Source: Sanderia malayensis (lineage: Eukaryota; Cnidaria; Scyphozoa; Semaeostomeae; Pelagiidae). From it: 64,000 bases of DNA. This document shows positions 37,921-48,354 of the stretch, one piece after another (the stretch's first letter is position 1; each line of letters opens with the position of its first letter). A model generated the notes under the pieces. It made no database searches, was not told the origin of the DNA, and worked only from the letters and a program-made list of their open reading frames with translations. The position numbers were made by a program, and so were the translations under genes. The stretch covers positions 1-64,000 of the forward strand of contig RQOL01000692.1 in NCBI GenBank assembly GCA_013076295.1. Direction: 5' to 3'.

Positions 37921-39917
37921 TTCACTAGTGATTTTACAAGTGATACTTACGACTCGTTTTCCAACAGCACGGTGACGTTCAGTGATACCACAAATACGAT
38001 ATACATGAAAAAACTGACATAGTAGAGATATCTCGCGAATCGTTTCCATTTTAGCGTGAACAGACTGTTGATAATGGGATGTGATATCAACCTTTGTCTT
38101 TGGAATTTGCCCATCACACTGGGTGCAAAGGGCATCTTGATGTTGCCTTTACAGGATTCAATTACTGTATCCTTAAACGCGGTCTCTTCCTCTGGGTAGT
38201 CTTCGAGAAATTCATAGTTGTACGTAACAGAAAATTTCGGATTATCGATCGGATGATCCGTGAATGAACAGGATCGATCCAAGACAATCTCAGCGACATC
38301 CGGATACTTTTCGATTAACTTGTTCATGTAATAGCATTTGTTGCCACTCTTGATCGCCAGAGCTTCTTGCCATCTGAAAGATAAAACACGATACAATCCA
38401 CTCTCAGATTGCATTATACCTCTCACAAAGCCAAGGTAGATGTTCTGTGCTCTTCATTTACTTCTCATCTCATACATATATCATTATCCTTTTCAGAATA
38501 CGATCATTGCCAACCGCCGCATTCATGGATACAGAATGGTATTTCCAAAAGATAGAGACAACAATTCTCAATTTTCAACAACAATGGCTGAGATGCAGAA
38601 AAGTCCTCGAACCATAATCAACAGAACTAACAGTAACAATCCGTTTGATAACGACTCTCATTGGATCATTTGCCAGTACTTGCTATACGGAACTGGTTTT
38701 CCGTTGTAAAGGGCCTTTCACTGTAAAGAATCTCTGCTAATTAGTGGGCGAATTTCCAGGCTATGGTCACTGGTATGATGGACTGGTATAGTGGACTGGC
38801 ACAGTGGAGTGGTATGGTGGACTGGTATAGTGGACTGGTATGTTGGACTGGTATAGTGAATTTAATAGGCAATAACATCTGTTTACAATACCGAGTTGTT
38901 CAAGTTTTGAACTGAGCGAGCTAAATAACTCAACTAACCTGTCATGTCTAACGATGGCCTCACAAACATGCTCATATTGCAGCTCAAGAGCAATGTCAAA
39001 GAAATTCTCGCCATGCAGATTCGTGCAAACGAGGTTAACACCAGCATCCATGGAGCAGGCCACGGCAAGATGCAGCCGGCATCAGCGGCGACCATTAGCG
39101 CGCGTGTTGCTACATCATCTTCGCAGTTGATATCAATGTCCTCACATCCAAGCAGTCCGTTGAGAATGTCCATGTTTTCTTGGGCGGCAGCATAATGCAA
39201 AGGAGTGAGGTATGATCGGTCTATGCAGTTGACATTGGCACGGTTCGTGACAAGCACCTTGCACGCTTCTCTGAAGGACAAAAGGGTGTGTTGTTATGCT
39301 GTGTGCTGTATGCTGTAGGACAAAAAGGTGTGGTAGAGTGTTGTGGTAAAGACTCCAGATAATGAGGAAAAAGGTGGATGGAACTGTACATGAAGGGGGA
39401 GGTGAAACTCAAAGGATGAAAAGCAATGGAAGGTAGAGAAATGATGAAAGGAAATGCGGAAAGGGAGAGAACAAATAACAGTGAGAGGAATACACTAAAT
39501 GAAAAGGGTCCATGACAGAAAAAAGGAAATAATTGGAAGAATGAAGAATTTAAGAAAACAGTCAATATATGGGGAAATAATGGAAATATGCAATTCTTTT
39601 AAACTTACAATTCTCCGCTAATGACAGCAACGTGCAGAGGTGTTTGTTGATCTGCATTGTAAAAATTCAAACACTGTTTATCTCTGGACAACAAAGCAAC
39701 ACAGGAGACGTGGCCATTTTGTGCAGCAAGATGGAGAGGAGTTTGGCCTGTAATGTCCTGGTCACGCCATTGCATCGTCTTCGAGACAAGTAGCTCCAGA
39801 ATCTGATAACAAATCAAGGCTGTTATGTTATAAACGCAGGGACGTCAGATGCTAGGTAGAGAGAGATGTTGGGTACGTGGTGCTGCGCTGTAAGGTAAGT
39901 TTTTCAGGTATCATATA

Positions 39918-40074
39918 CAGTGGACTCTTTCCATCTCGAACTCGCAGGGGAAATGAAAATTTGTTCGACATGGCAAAATTTGTCCACTAAATTCATCCAA
40001 TTAGAGAACGGGGGGGGGGGGGATCTGTTCGAGATATCGAGTTGTTCGAGATAACCGAGTTCGAGATTCGACTG
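39918..40074. mobile_element. MITE in an intron of TRPA-like copy B
   Basis: Counterpart of 31334-31490, with TA on both sides here (39916-39917 and 40075-40076). It contains a long poly-G run near 40010. Confidence 0.65.
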
Positions 40075-41042
40075 TAATTTATGGATTGTAGTAAGAAGTT
40101 GACTCCTTGCAAGTGCATTAATGTTTCACCTTGCCGCTTCGCATTTTTCGCGATGCTTGAAACTAAGTAAAGAGCCTGCTGGGCTTCTCCAGAACTATTG
40201 CAAGACCTGACGGAGCAAGCAAACAATCTTGCTACCGCAGCCTGGAACTTTCTGGCATCTTATTCAGCTGGTGTGGACTTGTAGCTTGCGCCCTAAGAAT
40301 TATATTCTTGATCGAATATCCTGGGCACTGATTTAATAACCCAGGACGGACGGACGGACAGCTAGCGGACGGCTTAAAGTTCGCGGTTCCGATCATTCTT
40401 GGGTTCGAACTCATAAAGGGTTGCCTTCAAAGATAGGATTCCAAGTGCCTTAACTATTATAGGCTACATCACATCAATGCATTTTAACGATTGACACGAA
40501 CTGTGGAGAGATGTGAAAGCAGAATGTGGAGAATGTGTTTGGTGTAATTTACTTACTTTAAGGTGGCCATACTTTGCAGCATAATGCATGGCAGTTTGGT
40601 TCTGCTCGTCTCGTGAATGTATCAGCTTGTGGTTTGATTCCAACAGCATGGAAGTAATAGGAAAGTTTCCATTCGCACACGCAAGATGGAGAACGTTTTG
40701 CATGTCGACGTTCTTAATCAACGTCACAGCCTCGCGTTCGACGAGCAATTTAGCAGCCTCGTCTTGGTTGTTTTCCACTGCCAAATGGAGCGCTGTGCAA
40801 CCCTTGTTGTCACGCATGTTAATATTTGCGCCATGTTTTAATAAGAGCACCATGGCATCTGTTTTGCCTCTGCGGGTTGCTCTGAAAAATAATTTGCGAT
40901 TTGTTGTTACACTGAAAACTTTATGACAAATTGAAGACTGATGCGACACCATAGTGTTTCTCTCAACATCAGTTGAGGTTGAATCACCAATATATAACAC
41001 AGAAACATTACATAACACCATAATTCCGCCCCACCTCACATA

Positions 41043-41438
41043 CACGTTTTTTATAAGAAACCGCTTTATAAGAAACTCACGGGTGAAAGGCCAAAATATT
41101 TAAGAAAATTCCACTGGTAAATGAAAAATTACTAAGAAACTTTTCAATTTTTTATTCTTGTTTGAAATACGGAAGATAACCATTGTGCATGGTATTATCA
41201 ATATCAACGGAGTAGATATGATGCTTATTGATTAATGTTAGATATACAACTATATTAAATCGATCTTCCAGCCTAACCTTACTTTTAACTTGTTTTCCGG
41301 CGTTTTTGGTCCTATGCGTGCGTTTTTTCCAACACCCAATTAAGAAACTTTTAATGGTAAAATGTATCCAAAAACGCCCTGAAATTAAGAAACTTTCACC
41401 GGTGAAGCTTTAGCCAGGTTTCTTATAAAAAAAACGTA
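41043..41438. mobile_element. MITE present only in TRPA-like copy B
   Basis: Terminal inverted repeats acgttttttataagaaacc and ggtttcttataaaaaaaacg bound about 395 bp. Copy A lacks it at the same place (near 32270), so it inserted after the duplication or was lost from A. No coding. Confidence 0.7.
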
Positions 41439-42237
41439 TAATTTCAACGTTTTTTTAACAAGTAACATTGTTTTTGAATAAAGTGGTTCCAAAATCCGAT
41501 AAGGACAAAATTTTCGCATCAGTTGTTATCAGTAGCCTCGTATTCAGTAGCCTCGTATTCAGTAGTCTTGTATTCAGTAGCCTCGTATTCAGTAGCCTCG
41601 TATTATGAAAAAAGTTGGACTTGCAACGAGGACAAGCGTGTCATAGTGTTAGGGTTTGTTTCAGCAGGTAAATAACATGATACAATTGGCTAGTTGGCTT
41701 TTGTGATTGCATTATACACAATTCATAACAGCCCAGCTTCTCAGCTTGCCAGCTATGCTTCAAGTGTGTTCTTCCTTTCATCAGATGGTAATGTAAACAG
41801 ATTTCTGCATGTGAAACTTACTTATGAAGAGCTGTTTGTCCCTTCACGTTTTTAGCATCCACTGCACAGCCTTCTACGTTCAGAAGCAAATCCATAACAT
41901 CAGTGTTGCCAAATGTTGCTGCAAAATGAAGGGCTGTTGCCAGTTGTTCAGTCACTGCAGATACATCAGCACCTGATTTGATTAGAAACTTGACCACACT
42001 TTCATGGCCCATCACAGCAGCTATGTGCAAAGCGGTCTTTGTGTCTCCCCTTGGCTTGTCGATATAACATTTCAATAGTTTTTCAGCATCAGTTGCTTCT
42101 ACGAAAAAAAATTTCAAACAGATATTTCTGTTTATGTCCATATGTGCCAGCACCAGGATTTGGATAATGGGAAAATAAAAATTTTTAGAAATGGTAGGGG
42201 GGAGACATCTTGCATGCAACCCAGTTCAATACTGCTA

Positions 42238-42400
42238 CAGTTGAACCTTGATAAGTAGACTACCGCTTAACTTGAACTTCCCTGATCTCAATCAATTTTG
42301 TATTTCCCTTGGTTATGTATGCTTTTTATGTCAACCTCACCTCAATAAGTGGAACAAATTTTTCTTGTCCTTGGGAGTTCAACTTATCAAGGTTCAGCTG
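42238..42400. mobile_element. MITE in an intron of TRPA-like copy B (second family)
   Basis: Ends cagttgaaccttgataag and aacttatcaaggttcagctg, flanked by TA. Counterpart of 32974-33143. Confidence 0.65.
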
Positions 42401-43707
42401 TATTTCCCCAAATTTATACTGATTATGTACTATTTGCCTGAAATTTGACCCTTATGGCTGATGACTCCATTATGGTCAGTCCATAAAATGCAGGTTTTCT
42501 TCTGCCCTCTTAGCAGCTTACCATCTTTCTTTTTGATGTTCTTCATCATTGCTTCAACAAAGACCTCAAGAACTTCTGTGTTATTTTCCTCTGCAGCAAG
42601 ATGCAATGGTGTTTCACCATTGGCATTTGTGACGTCTAAAGAGGCTCCTCTGTCCAGAAGAACTTTGCAGGTCTCTGTTTCGCAACCCCTGGCGGCACGA
42701 TGGAGAGGGGTGTAGTGCTTCTCATCGGACACATCAATTTCTACCCTCCCCGTGTCCAATATTCCCTTGACAAGGGATAAGAGACCTCTACTGGCTGCTA
42801 AATGCAATGCACTTGAGCCATTGATGTCTCTAAGGCTTGCATCTGCACCACTTCTCAACAAGATGCTTGCAGCATCCACATTGTGGTACCTTGTGGAATT
42901 AAACAAATTAATTAATATTGAAGAACACCTTGGTTTTAGGGGCAGCCTGCAAAATGGCCTGGGGGGAAGAGACTTTATTTCTCACATCCCTGCCCCTTTC
43001 ATGACAACAGCTTGTGTGTAAGGCCTTTATAGTTGCATGGTAACAAGTTAACTTACTGATAGAGCTGCTAGTAAGTTGAAACCAATAAGTAACAAATCAT
43101 TTGAAACAAATGAAAGATTCTGTTGTTAACTTCCCACCTGACAGCATAGTGCAAAGCGGTGCTCTGATCAACTGGAGTTTTCAGGTTAACATGGGCACCA
43201 TTATCTAGTAATTGTGTAGCTATTTCTGTTGAGAAGAACTTTGCAGAGAGGTGCAGTGCAGTCAGGCCATTACAGTCGAAAGCATTTACGATTTCCTCGC
43301 TATCAGCATCATCCTCTTCGATGATTTTTGTCAACTCTTCAACTTTGCCTTTACGCACAGCATCGTGAAGTGGGGGGCTGCGGAATATTGACTTTTTTCT
43401 TACCCCTGTACTAGTCTGACTGGTTGCAGTAACATCGCTTATATTTCGCTTTTTCCACGAGCTGCGCGGCTCAAAACCGCTGTGAAGACCAGGCCCACTT
43501 TTTGGGTCTGATATTTGCTTGTACTTTGCAGAGCGCTTCTTGTGTCCACGCTCAGTCCCTGGTGGTCTGTCTTCCTCGTCTTTTGGATGTTTTGCTGTTG
43601 AGAAAAATTCTAGCTCCATCTCAAATTTTCTTGCAGTTTTAGACGCATGAAAATAACTTCAGTTGCGTTAGGCGCCCACAAGAGGAAGGGCTTACAATTG
43701 CAAGAGA

Positions 43708-43752
43708 AAGCAAAACAAAACAAAACAAAACAAAACAAAACAAAACAAAACA
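43708..43752. repeat. (CAAAA)n microsatellite
   Basis: About nine pentamers upstream of the copy B start codon; copy A has only two or three at the matching site. Confidence 0.9.
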
Positions 43753-44059
43753 AACCCGTTTACATAAACAACATACCTGATTTGACAAAAGGCAAAGCCC
43801 CAATGACGCAAATGTGTTTATTGTATTTTCTTCATTGGGCAAAACAAATCGTGCTGTTCAAAATCTTTTCTTGTATTGCAAGCAGGTGGGATGGTTGCTG
43901 GTGTCGGTTGATGAAGGTTTCCCATGTCACGACACGATTCTTTGCGAGAAACAAAGAAGAAATGGAACTGGAATGGAATTCTTATGTTTTGCTTTGGGCT
44001 GCCACTGCTGACCTTAACCAACATGCTAACCTTCCTCACACCTTTTTATATCACTGATG

Positions 44060-44670
44060 CACCAGTGTCAGTAGTATTACGTCATGCATACTCCTGCGCA
44101 GTAGCTTATTTGTGGCACTGCGCATACACGCCCACCTTTAGGCCACTCTAACCCTAACCCTAACCCTAACCCTAACCCTAACCCTGCTGATACATCAGGC
44201 ACTCTCAGTAGCATTACGTCATGCATACTCCTGCGCAGTAGCCTATGTATGGCACTGCTCATACACGCCCACCTTTAGGCCACTCTAACCCTAATCCTAA
44301 CCCTAACCCTAACCCTAACCCAACTGATACATCAGGCACTCTCAGCAGCATTACGTCATGCATACTCCTGCGTAGTAGCCTATATATGGCACTGCGCATG
44401 CTCGCCCACCTTTAGGGCACTCTAACCCTAATCCTAACCCTAACCCTAATCCGAATCCTTGCACCAGACACTGTCAGTAGTATTACGTCATGCATACTCC
44501 TGCGCAGTGGCCTATATATGGCACTGCGCATACACGCCCACCTTTAGGGCATTCTAGCCCTAACCCTAACCCTAACCCTAACTGATACATCAGGCACTGT
44601 CGGTAGCATTACGTCATGCATACTCCTGCGCAGTGGCCTATATAGGATTCTGCGAATACACGCCCACCTT
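44060..44670. repeat. Tandem array containing CCCTAA telomere-type repeats
   Basis: The landmark attacgtcatgcatactcct recurs five times (starts near 44077, 44212, 44350, 44481, 44608; period about 126-138 bp). Each unit has a unique part (cgcccacctttagg) followed in four of the five by 3-7 copies of ccctaa. The last unit ends without telomeric repeats. Confidence 0.93.
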
Positions 44671-44713
44671 TAAGATATTTAAATTACTAATTGATAAAAA
44701 CACAAATTAGATG

Positions 44714-44782
44714 TCCTCATCAGGTTTCGAACCAGTGGTCTCGAGCTTAGTGTACAGGTAAGTTACCGCTAGTCTAGAGGAG
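44714..44782 (-). repeat. tRNA-like sequence (tRNA pseudogene or SINE head)
   Basis: On the minus strand, TCCTC and GAGGA close a cloverleaf-like block with a GGTTCGAAACC B-box and an anticodon-like stem-loop. Several stem pairs are missing, so a functional tRNA is unlikely. Confidence 0.35.
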
Positions 44783-45717
44783 CACTTGCCAGCAGTAGAG
44801 AATATCATAAGGTCAAAGGAATGAACGCACAACACATATAGTCATCCTTCACCCGTTGATATTAGTCGTCTCGTCTAACGTTACGCTCTACAAAAATGCG
44901 TCATGCCACATTTGAAATTGGCCGGCAGAGCAAGTCATCGAATATGCGCTTGACATACGACAGAAGCAAGTTAACATCTAACCCTTTGAACTACTTCACT
45001 GTTCGGTGAAAGTTTAGTCGCAGCTTAACAAGAAAAATCCTGATCATTGGTTTTACATCACAGCAGTACTCATTTTAACAATTTTAACAGCTAGTACATT
45101 AATATACTTACTTATTTACCCTATTTACGTTATATTCAGTACCCGTTTCCCATTTTCAGTTCATATAAATGATTTAAACACAGGTGTCAGACAAAACTGG
45201 TGCCATTCTTGCATTTGAGTTATATTTTCCATGCAACAATCTAAAAAAAACCAATATGATGTTGAACATTTTGGCTCGCGTTGACAATTTATTTGACAAT
45301 TATTTCAAACTTGCTTGCCAGGGCATCAAAGACTTCTTTCGCGTTGCCTCTTTGCTTTGATTCAACTCATCGTGTACTTCTTAAATAAACAACAACACAA
45401 CAACATTTTGGATTCATGGCACTATGACTGACACTGACACGTTTATATTTTGGTAAATATTTACTTTTTGTGGGAAAGAACTCAATTTAGATATTACACG
45501 TAATCGAAGTCTTTGGATCTAAGAAGCTTCCGATGTCTTTTATATATTTCAATTTATTATATTCGCACTGAAGCTTGTATTTGAAATACGTATACTCCAA
45601 CGCCTCCTTCGGCACATTTAGGCCCTGAGGAGAAGCCTTCAATTGAATGAATGGATGTGCGAGGGAAGTTTATAATATTATAATAGTCTGCTGCAGAAGA
45701 AGTCGCTTTGGAATATA

Positions 45718-46722
45718 ATGGGAAATACTGGAATTCTCAAATTGCTCTGCTTCTTGGCAGGCCTAGCTACGGGATTGTTAATTGTGGTGGATTTGAATAG
45801 TACAAACACTTGTTATAGTTTGCTTCGCAAGCCATTCAGTAGCATGAAGAAAGCTTTTCAACCACATTCTTCTGACAATCCTAGCGAAAAAGAACTTTCA
45901 AATTTTGCGTACAGGGAGGGTCGACACCGTAATTACAATGATTCGGTTGCTAGAAAGCTGAAGAAAGAAGTCAGAATTCTCTGCTGGATACTAACAAGTC
46001 CAAAGACACTTCACACTAAAGGCAAAGCTGTGAGAGACACTTGGGGCAAACGATGCAACAAACTAATTTTCATGAGTTCCAAGGATGACCCATCTTACCC
46101 TGCCATTAATCTTAACGTGACAGAAGGCCGTGAAAATCTCTGGGATAAAACAAGGGCCGCTTTCAAATACATCTATCAGCATCATATGAAAGATGCGGAT
46201 TGGTTTCTCAAGGCTGACGACGATTCATTTGTTATTGTCGAGAATCTCAGATATTTTCTATCGAAATACAAGCCCACAGACCCACATTTCTTTGGGAGGT
46301 GGTTTACACCTTTTGGGGGATACAATAGTGGTGGGGCGGGCTATGTTCTGAGTAAAAAATCTGTCAGACAATTCATGCGTGCAATGAATAATCCATGGAA
46401 ATGCCCACTGAAATATTTTGCAGAAGATGTTGCAATGGGAAATTGCCTTGCGATTTATGGAACTCACCCGGGGGACACGAGAGACAGTATTGGACGGCAA
46501 ACATTTCATCCGTATGCTCTTGAGTACCATTTTATTCCTGGCTACATCGGAGCAAATGACTGGTTACACCAATATGACAAGTACCCAGTTGAAATCGGAC
46601 CAAAATGTTGCTCTGATCATTCAACTACATTCCATTATGTTGATATTAATAATATGTATGTATACGACTATTTTATTCATCATCTTTATCCATATGGAAT
46701 AAATCACGTACCTCATCATTAA
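45718..46722 (+). CDS. Core-1 beta-1,3-galactosyltransferase-like (C1GALT1 family), intronless
   Basis: One uninterrupted frame of 334 aa. This family transfers galactose to O-linked GalNAc (core 1, T antigen) in the Golgi. Visible: a short N-terminal cytosolic tail and a signal anchor (about residues 7-24), a stem, then the catalytic domain with CWILTSPKTLHTKGKAVRDT, a DxD-type motif KADDDSF (about 165-171), a GGAGYVLSKKS segment, an EDVAMGNCL motif and a CC pair near the C-terminus. Length is a little under vertebrate C1GALT1 (about 360). The start ATG precedes the anchor directly. AATAAA at 46832-46837 is a plausible poly(A) signal. Absence of introns could mean retrocopy origin, but the frame is intact. 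Paralogues of this family are common in invertebrates, so the exact acceptor is unproven. Confidence 0.9.
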   Translation: MGNTGILKLLCFLAGLATGLLIVVDLNSTNTCYSLLRKPFSSMKKAFQPHSSDNPSEKELSNFAYREGRHRNYNDSVARKLKKEVRILCWILTSPKTLHTKGKAVRDTWGKRCNKLIFMSSKDDPSYPAINLNVTEGRENLWDKTRAAFKYIYQHHMKDADWFLKADDDSFVIVENLRYFLSKYKPTDPHFFGRWFTPFGGYNSGGAGYVLSKKSVRQFMRAMNNPWKCPLKYFAEDVAMGNCLAIYGTHPGDTRDSIGRQTFHPYALEYHFIPGYIGANDWLHQYDKYPVEIGPKCCSDHSTTFHYVDINNMYVYDYFIHHLYPYGINHVPHH

Positions 46723-46831
46723 ATTACTATTTTTTACAATATCTGATGTAGTAATGATGGGAGATTATGATCGCTGGCTTTTTTTATGCTGTCACAGTTT
46801 TATTCATAGTTTTATTATTATTAATAATAAC

Positions 46832-46837
46832 AATAAA
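46832..46837 (+). promoter_or_regulatory. Candidate poly(A) signal of the galactosyltransferase gene
   Basis: AATAAA about 110 bp after the stop codon. Confidence 0.5.
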
Positions 46838-46839
46838 AA

Positions 46840-48354
46840 TAATGACTATTTGTTACATTTATAATTTTTATGTCTTGACTATTTGTTTGCCAAAATTGTT
46901 GAATGAAATATCTTTGTTGTTATGGAACATTTGTTGATTTTATTTTTGTCATTCCCTGCTTCTTGTCTTGTACTTATTGGAACAACAACTTAATTCTTCA
47001 CCGCTGAAAGGATTTCAAGACATTTGAATGAAATATTTTTAGATTTTTGAAAACTTTAAAGCATCCTTTTCGAGGAGAGAGAATTTGCATTTTTTGAGTA
47101 AAAAATATAATTATTGCTCAGGCCTTGGGCCACTCCTGGGCGCCAATATACATAATGCGGGGGCCGGAGGGTAAATTTTGCTCCTTAACTGTACATATGC
47201 TTTTGGCTTCAGCCAATCCACCTTTTACGGAAAACAGCACCAGTGCATTAAAGTCCATTAATTCGAGTCATCAGGATTTCACTGTAATTAGTAGAGAATA
47301 CATTACAAGAATTTTCGGCTAAAACTCGCTGACATTTGCAACTCATTTACTGTACAACATTAATGTCTTTGATACTTGAGCTCAATTCTCATGCAAATGA
47401 TTTTCAGGATATGCTGTTGTTTGAAGATTACGCTAGTCTTTGATACTTTTGTTACTCCATCATTAACTAAACGCTTTTTTATATAAGGAACCAGTTTATA
47501 AGGAACCTAGAACGAGGATTTCTGGTAAACTACAATTGATTCTTTTGTTCTATTGTTTCCTTTAACAATAGAAAACAATAGAACATTGAAGGTTAGTACC
47601 TGGGCTCGAGGTAAGTTCCTTATGAAGTAAAAAGCGTGTATTTTGTTTTTCTCTTTTGTACTTCTTGTTGAAAGGTTGATAATAGAAGCGAAAATTAACT
47701 GAATGCCTTCTGCGTCAATTGTTATCGTGAGGCGTGAGGCAAAAACATTGGCCGGCGGCAGCTGATAACGAGGCTGTGAAAACTGACCATGGTTATTGAA
47801 GCAGGTGTTGCAACATATCAATAATTAAACATCTACTAACGAATTTGCTTCATTATCTTTTTCACTTCGGTCATCATTGCTTCTCTGAAAAACACCCAGA
47901 AATCCCGCAGAATAAAATAAAAGTTATAATTATGAATAATTTGAATAATTTTATAACTTATTACTATTGTTCATATTAATTGTTTTCTAATATTCTTTCT
48001 CGAAAATGAAACAATAGACTTACAGATTAATTTCGTGATTTATAATGAGATAGAAAATGCTGATTTTGATTGGTGACATCATTCTCTTTATTCTTTCACA
48101 CAATTAAAAGCATTCTGCTTTGCATTATCCACGCACCAGTTAATAACACGTTTCTTGTGAATTTTTCCGCGAGGCCAAGTGGTGAAGCAAGACAGACACA
48201 AGCTGAGGTTTTTATTGTAAACATTTCATAATTTCATTCATTAACAGGTGTGTTGTCTTTTCGTGCTCAAGAAGTCAGAAATCTTGCTATTGGTATTTAT
48301 TCTTCGATCCATGCTGTCTAGATATATCTTGGTGTTCACGCGTGCAAAGCAAGT
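46840..48354. other. Non-coding spacer with one MITE
   Basis: No gene supported between the galactosyltransferase and the first SLC22-type gene, other than the element at 47471-47638. Confidence 0.5.
47471..47638. mobile_element. MITE with imperfect terminal inverted repeats
   Basis: Left end acgcttttttatataaggaa and right end ttccttatgaagtaaaaagc are imperfect reverse complements. The ends resemble those of the 41043-41438 element, so they may be one family. Confidence 0.55.

Larger units (their letters stand above)
35668..43619 (-). pseudogene. TRPA-like cation channel, copy B, frameshifted in exon 6
   Basis: Exons matching copy A: 43138-43619, 42522-42889, 41822-42098, 40557-40881, 39609-39802, 38939-39270, 37951-38373, 36842-37529, 35952-36130, 35668-35785. 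Nine have the same length as in A. Exon 6 is 332 nt instead of 333. Compared with A it has single-base indels near 39112 (-1), 39100 (+1) and 39071 (-1). The frame leaves the ankyrin sequence after LMVAADAGC and closes in the same exon, so S1-S6 and the pore would be lost. Downstream exons are otherwise open with the same pore motif (MMTGEFDYDD) and TRPA-type tail. This is either a very young pseudogene or a local sequence error; if the latter, it is a second functional channel. Confidence 0.7.
26886..43950. repeat. Tandem direct duplication of about 8.3 kb (two TRPA-like gene units)
   Basis: Unit A runs about 26886-35188 and unit B about 35189-43950. Both start at a ggcgttta(g/a)tcg block, share the 3' flank (gtgtgctttaaatgtggtt and onward), all ten exons, many intron sequences and the 5' flank (ggtgggatggttgctggt). 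Differences include a roughly 490-bp insertion in A (34620-35110) and a MITE in B (41043-41438). Confidence 0.88.

Noticed and set aside
37609..38022. Plus-strand frame of 137 aa with repeated FSVLTCTFRIF
   Set aside because: It is a read-through of the intronic 80-bp tandem repeats, antisense to the channel gene.
44077..44262. Frame with a Gly-Leu repeat
   Set aside because: Translation of CCCTAA/TTAGGG-type repeats.
44714..44782. Functional tRNA (anticodon-like GTA)
   Set aside because: Acceptor and T-stem pairs are broken in several places; kept only as a tRNA-like repeat.
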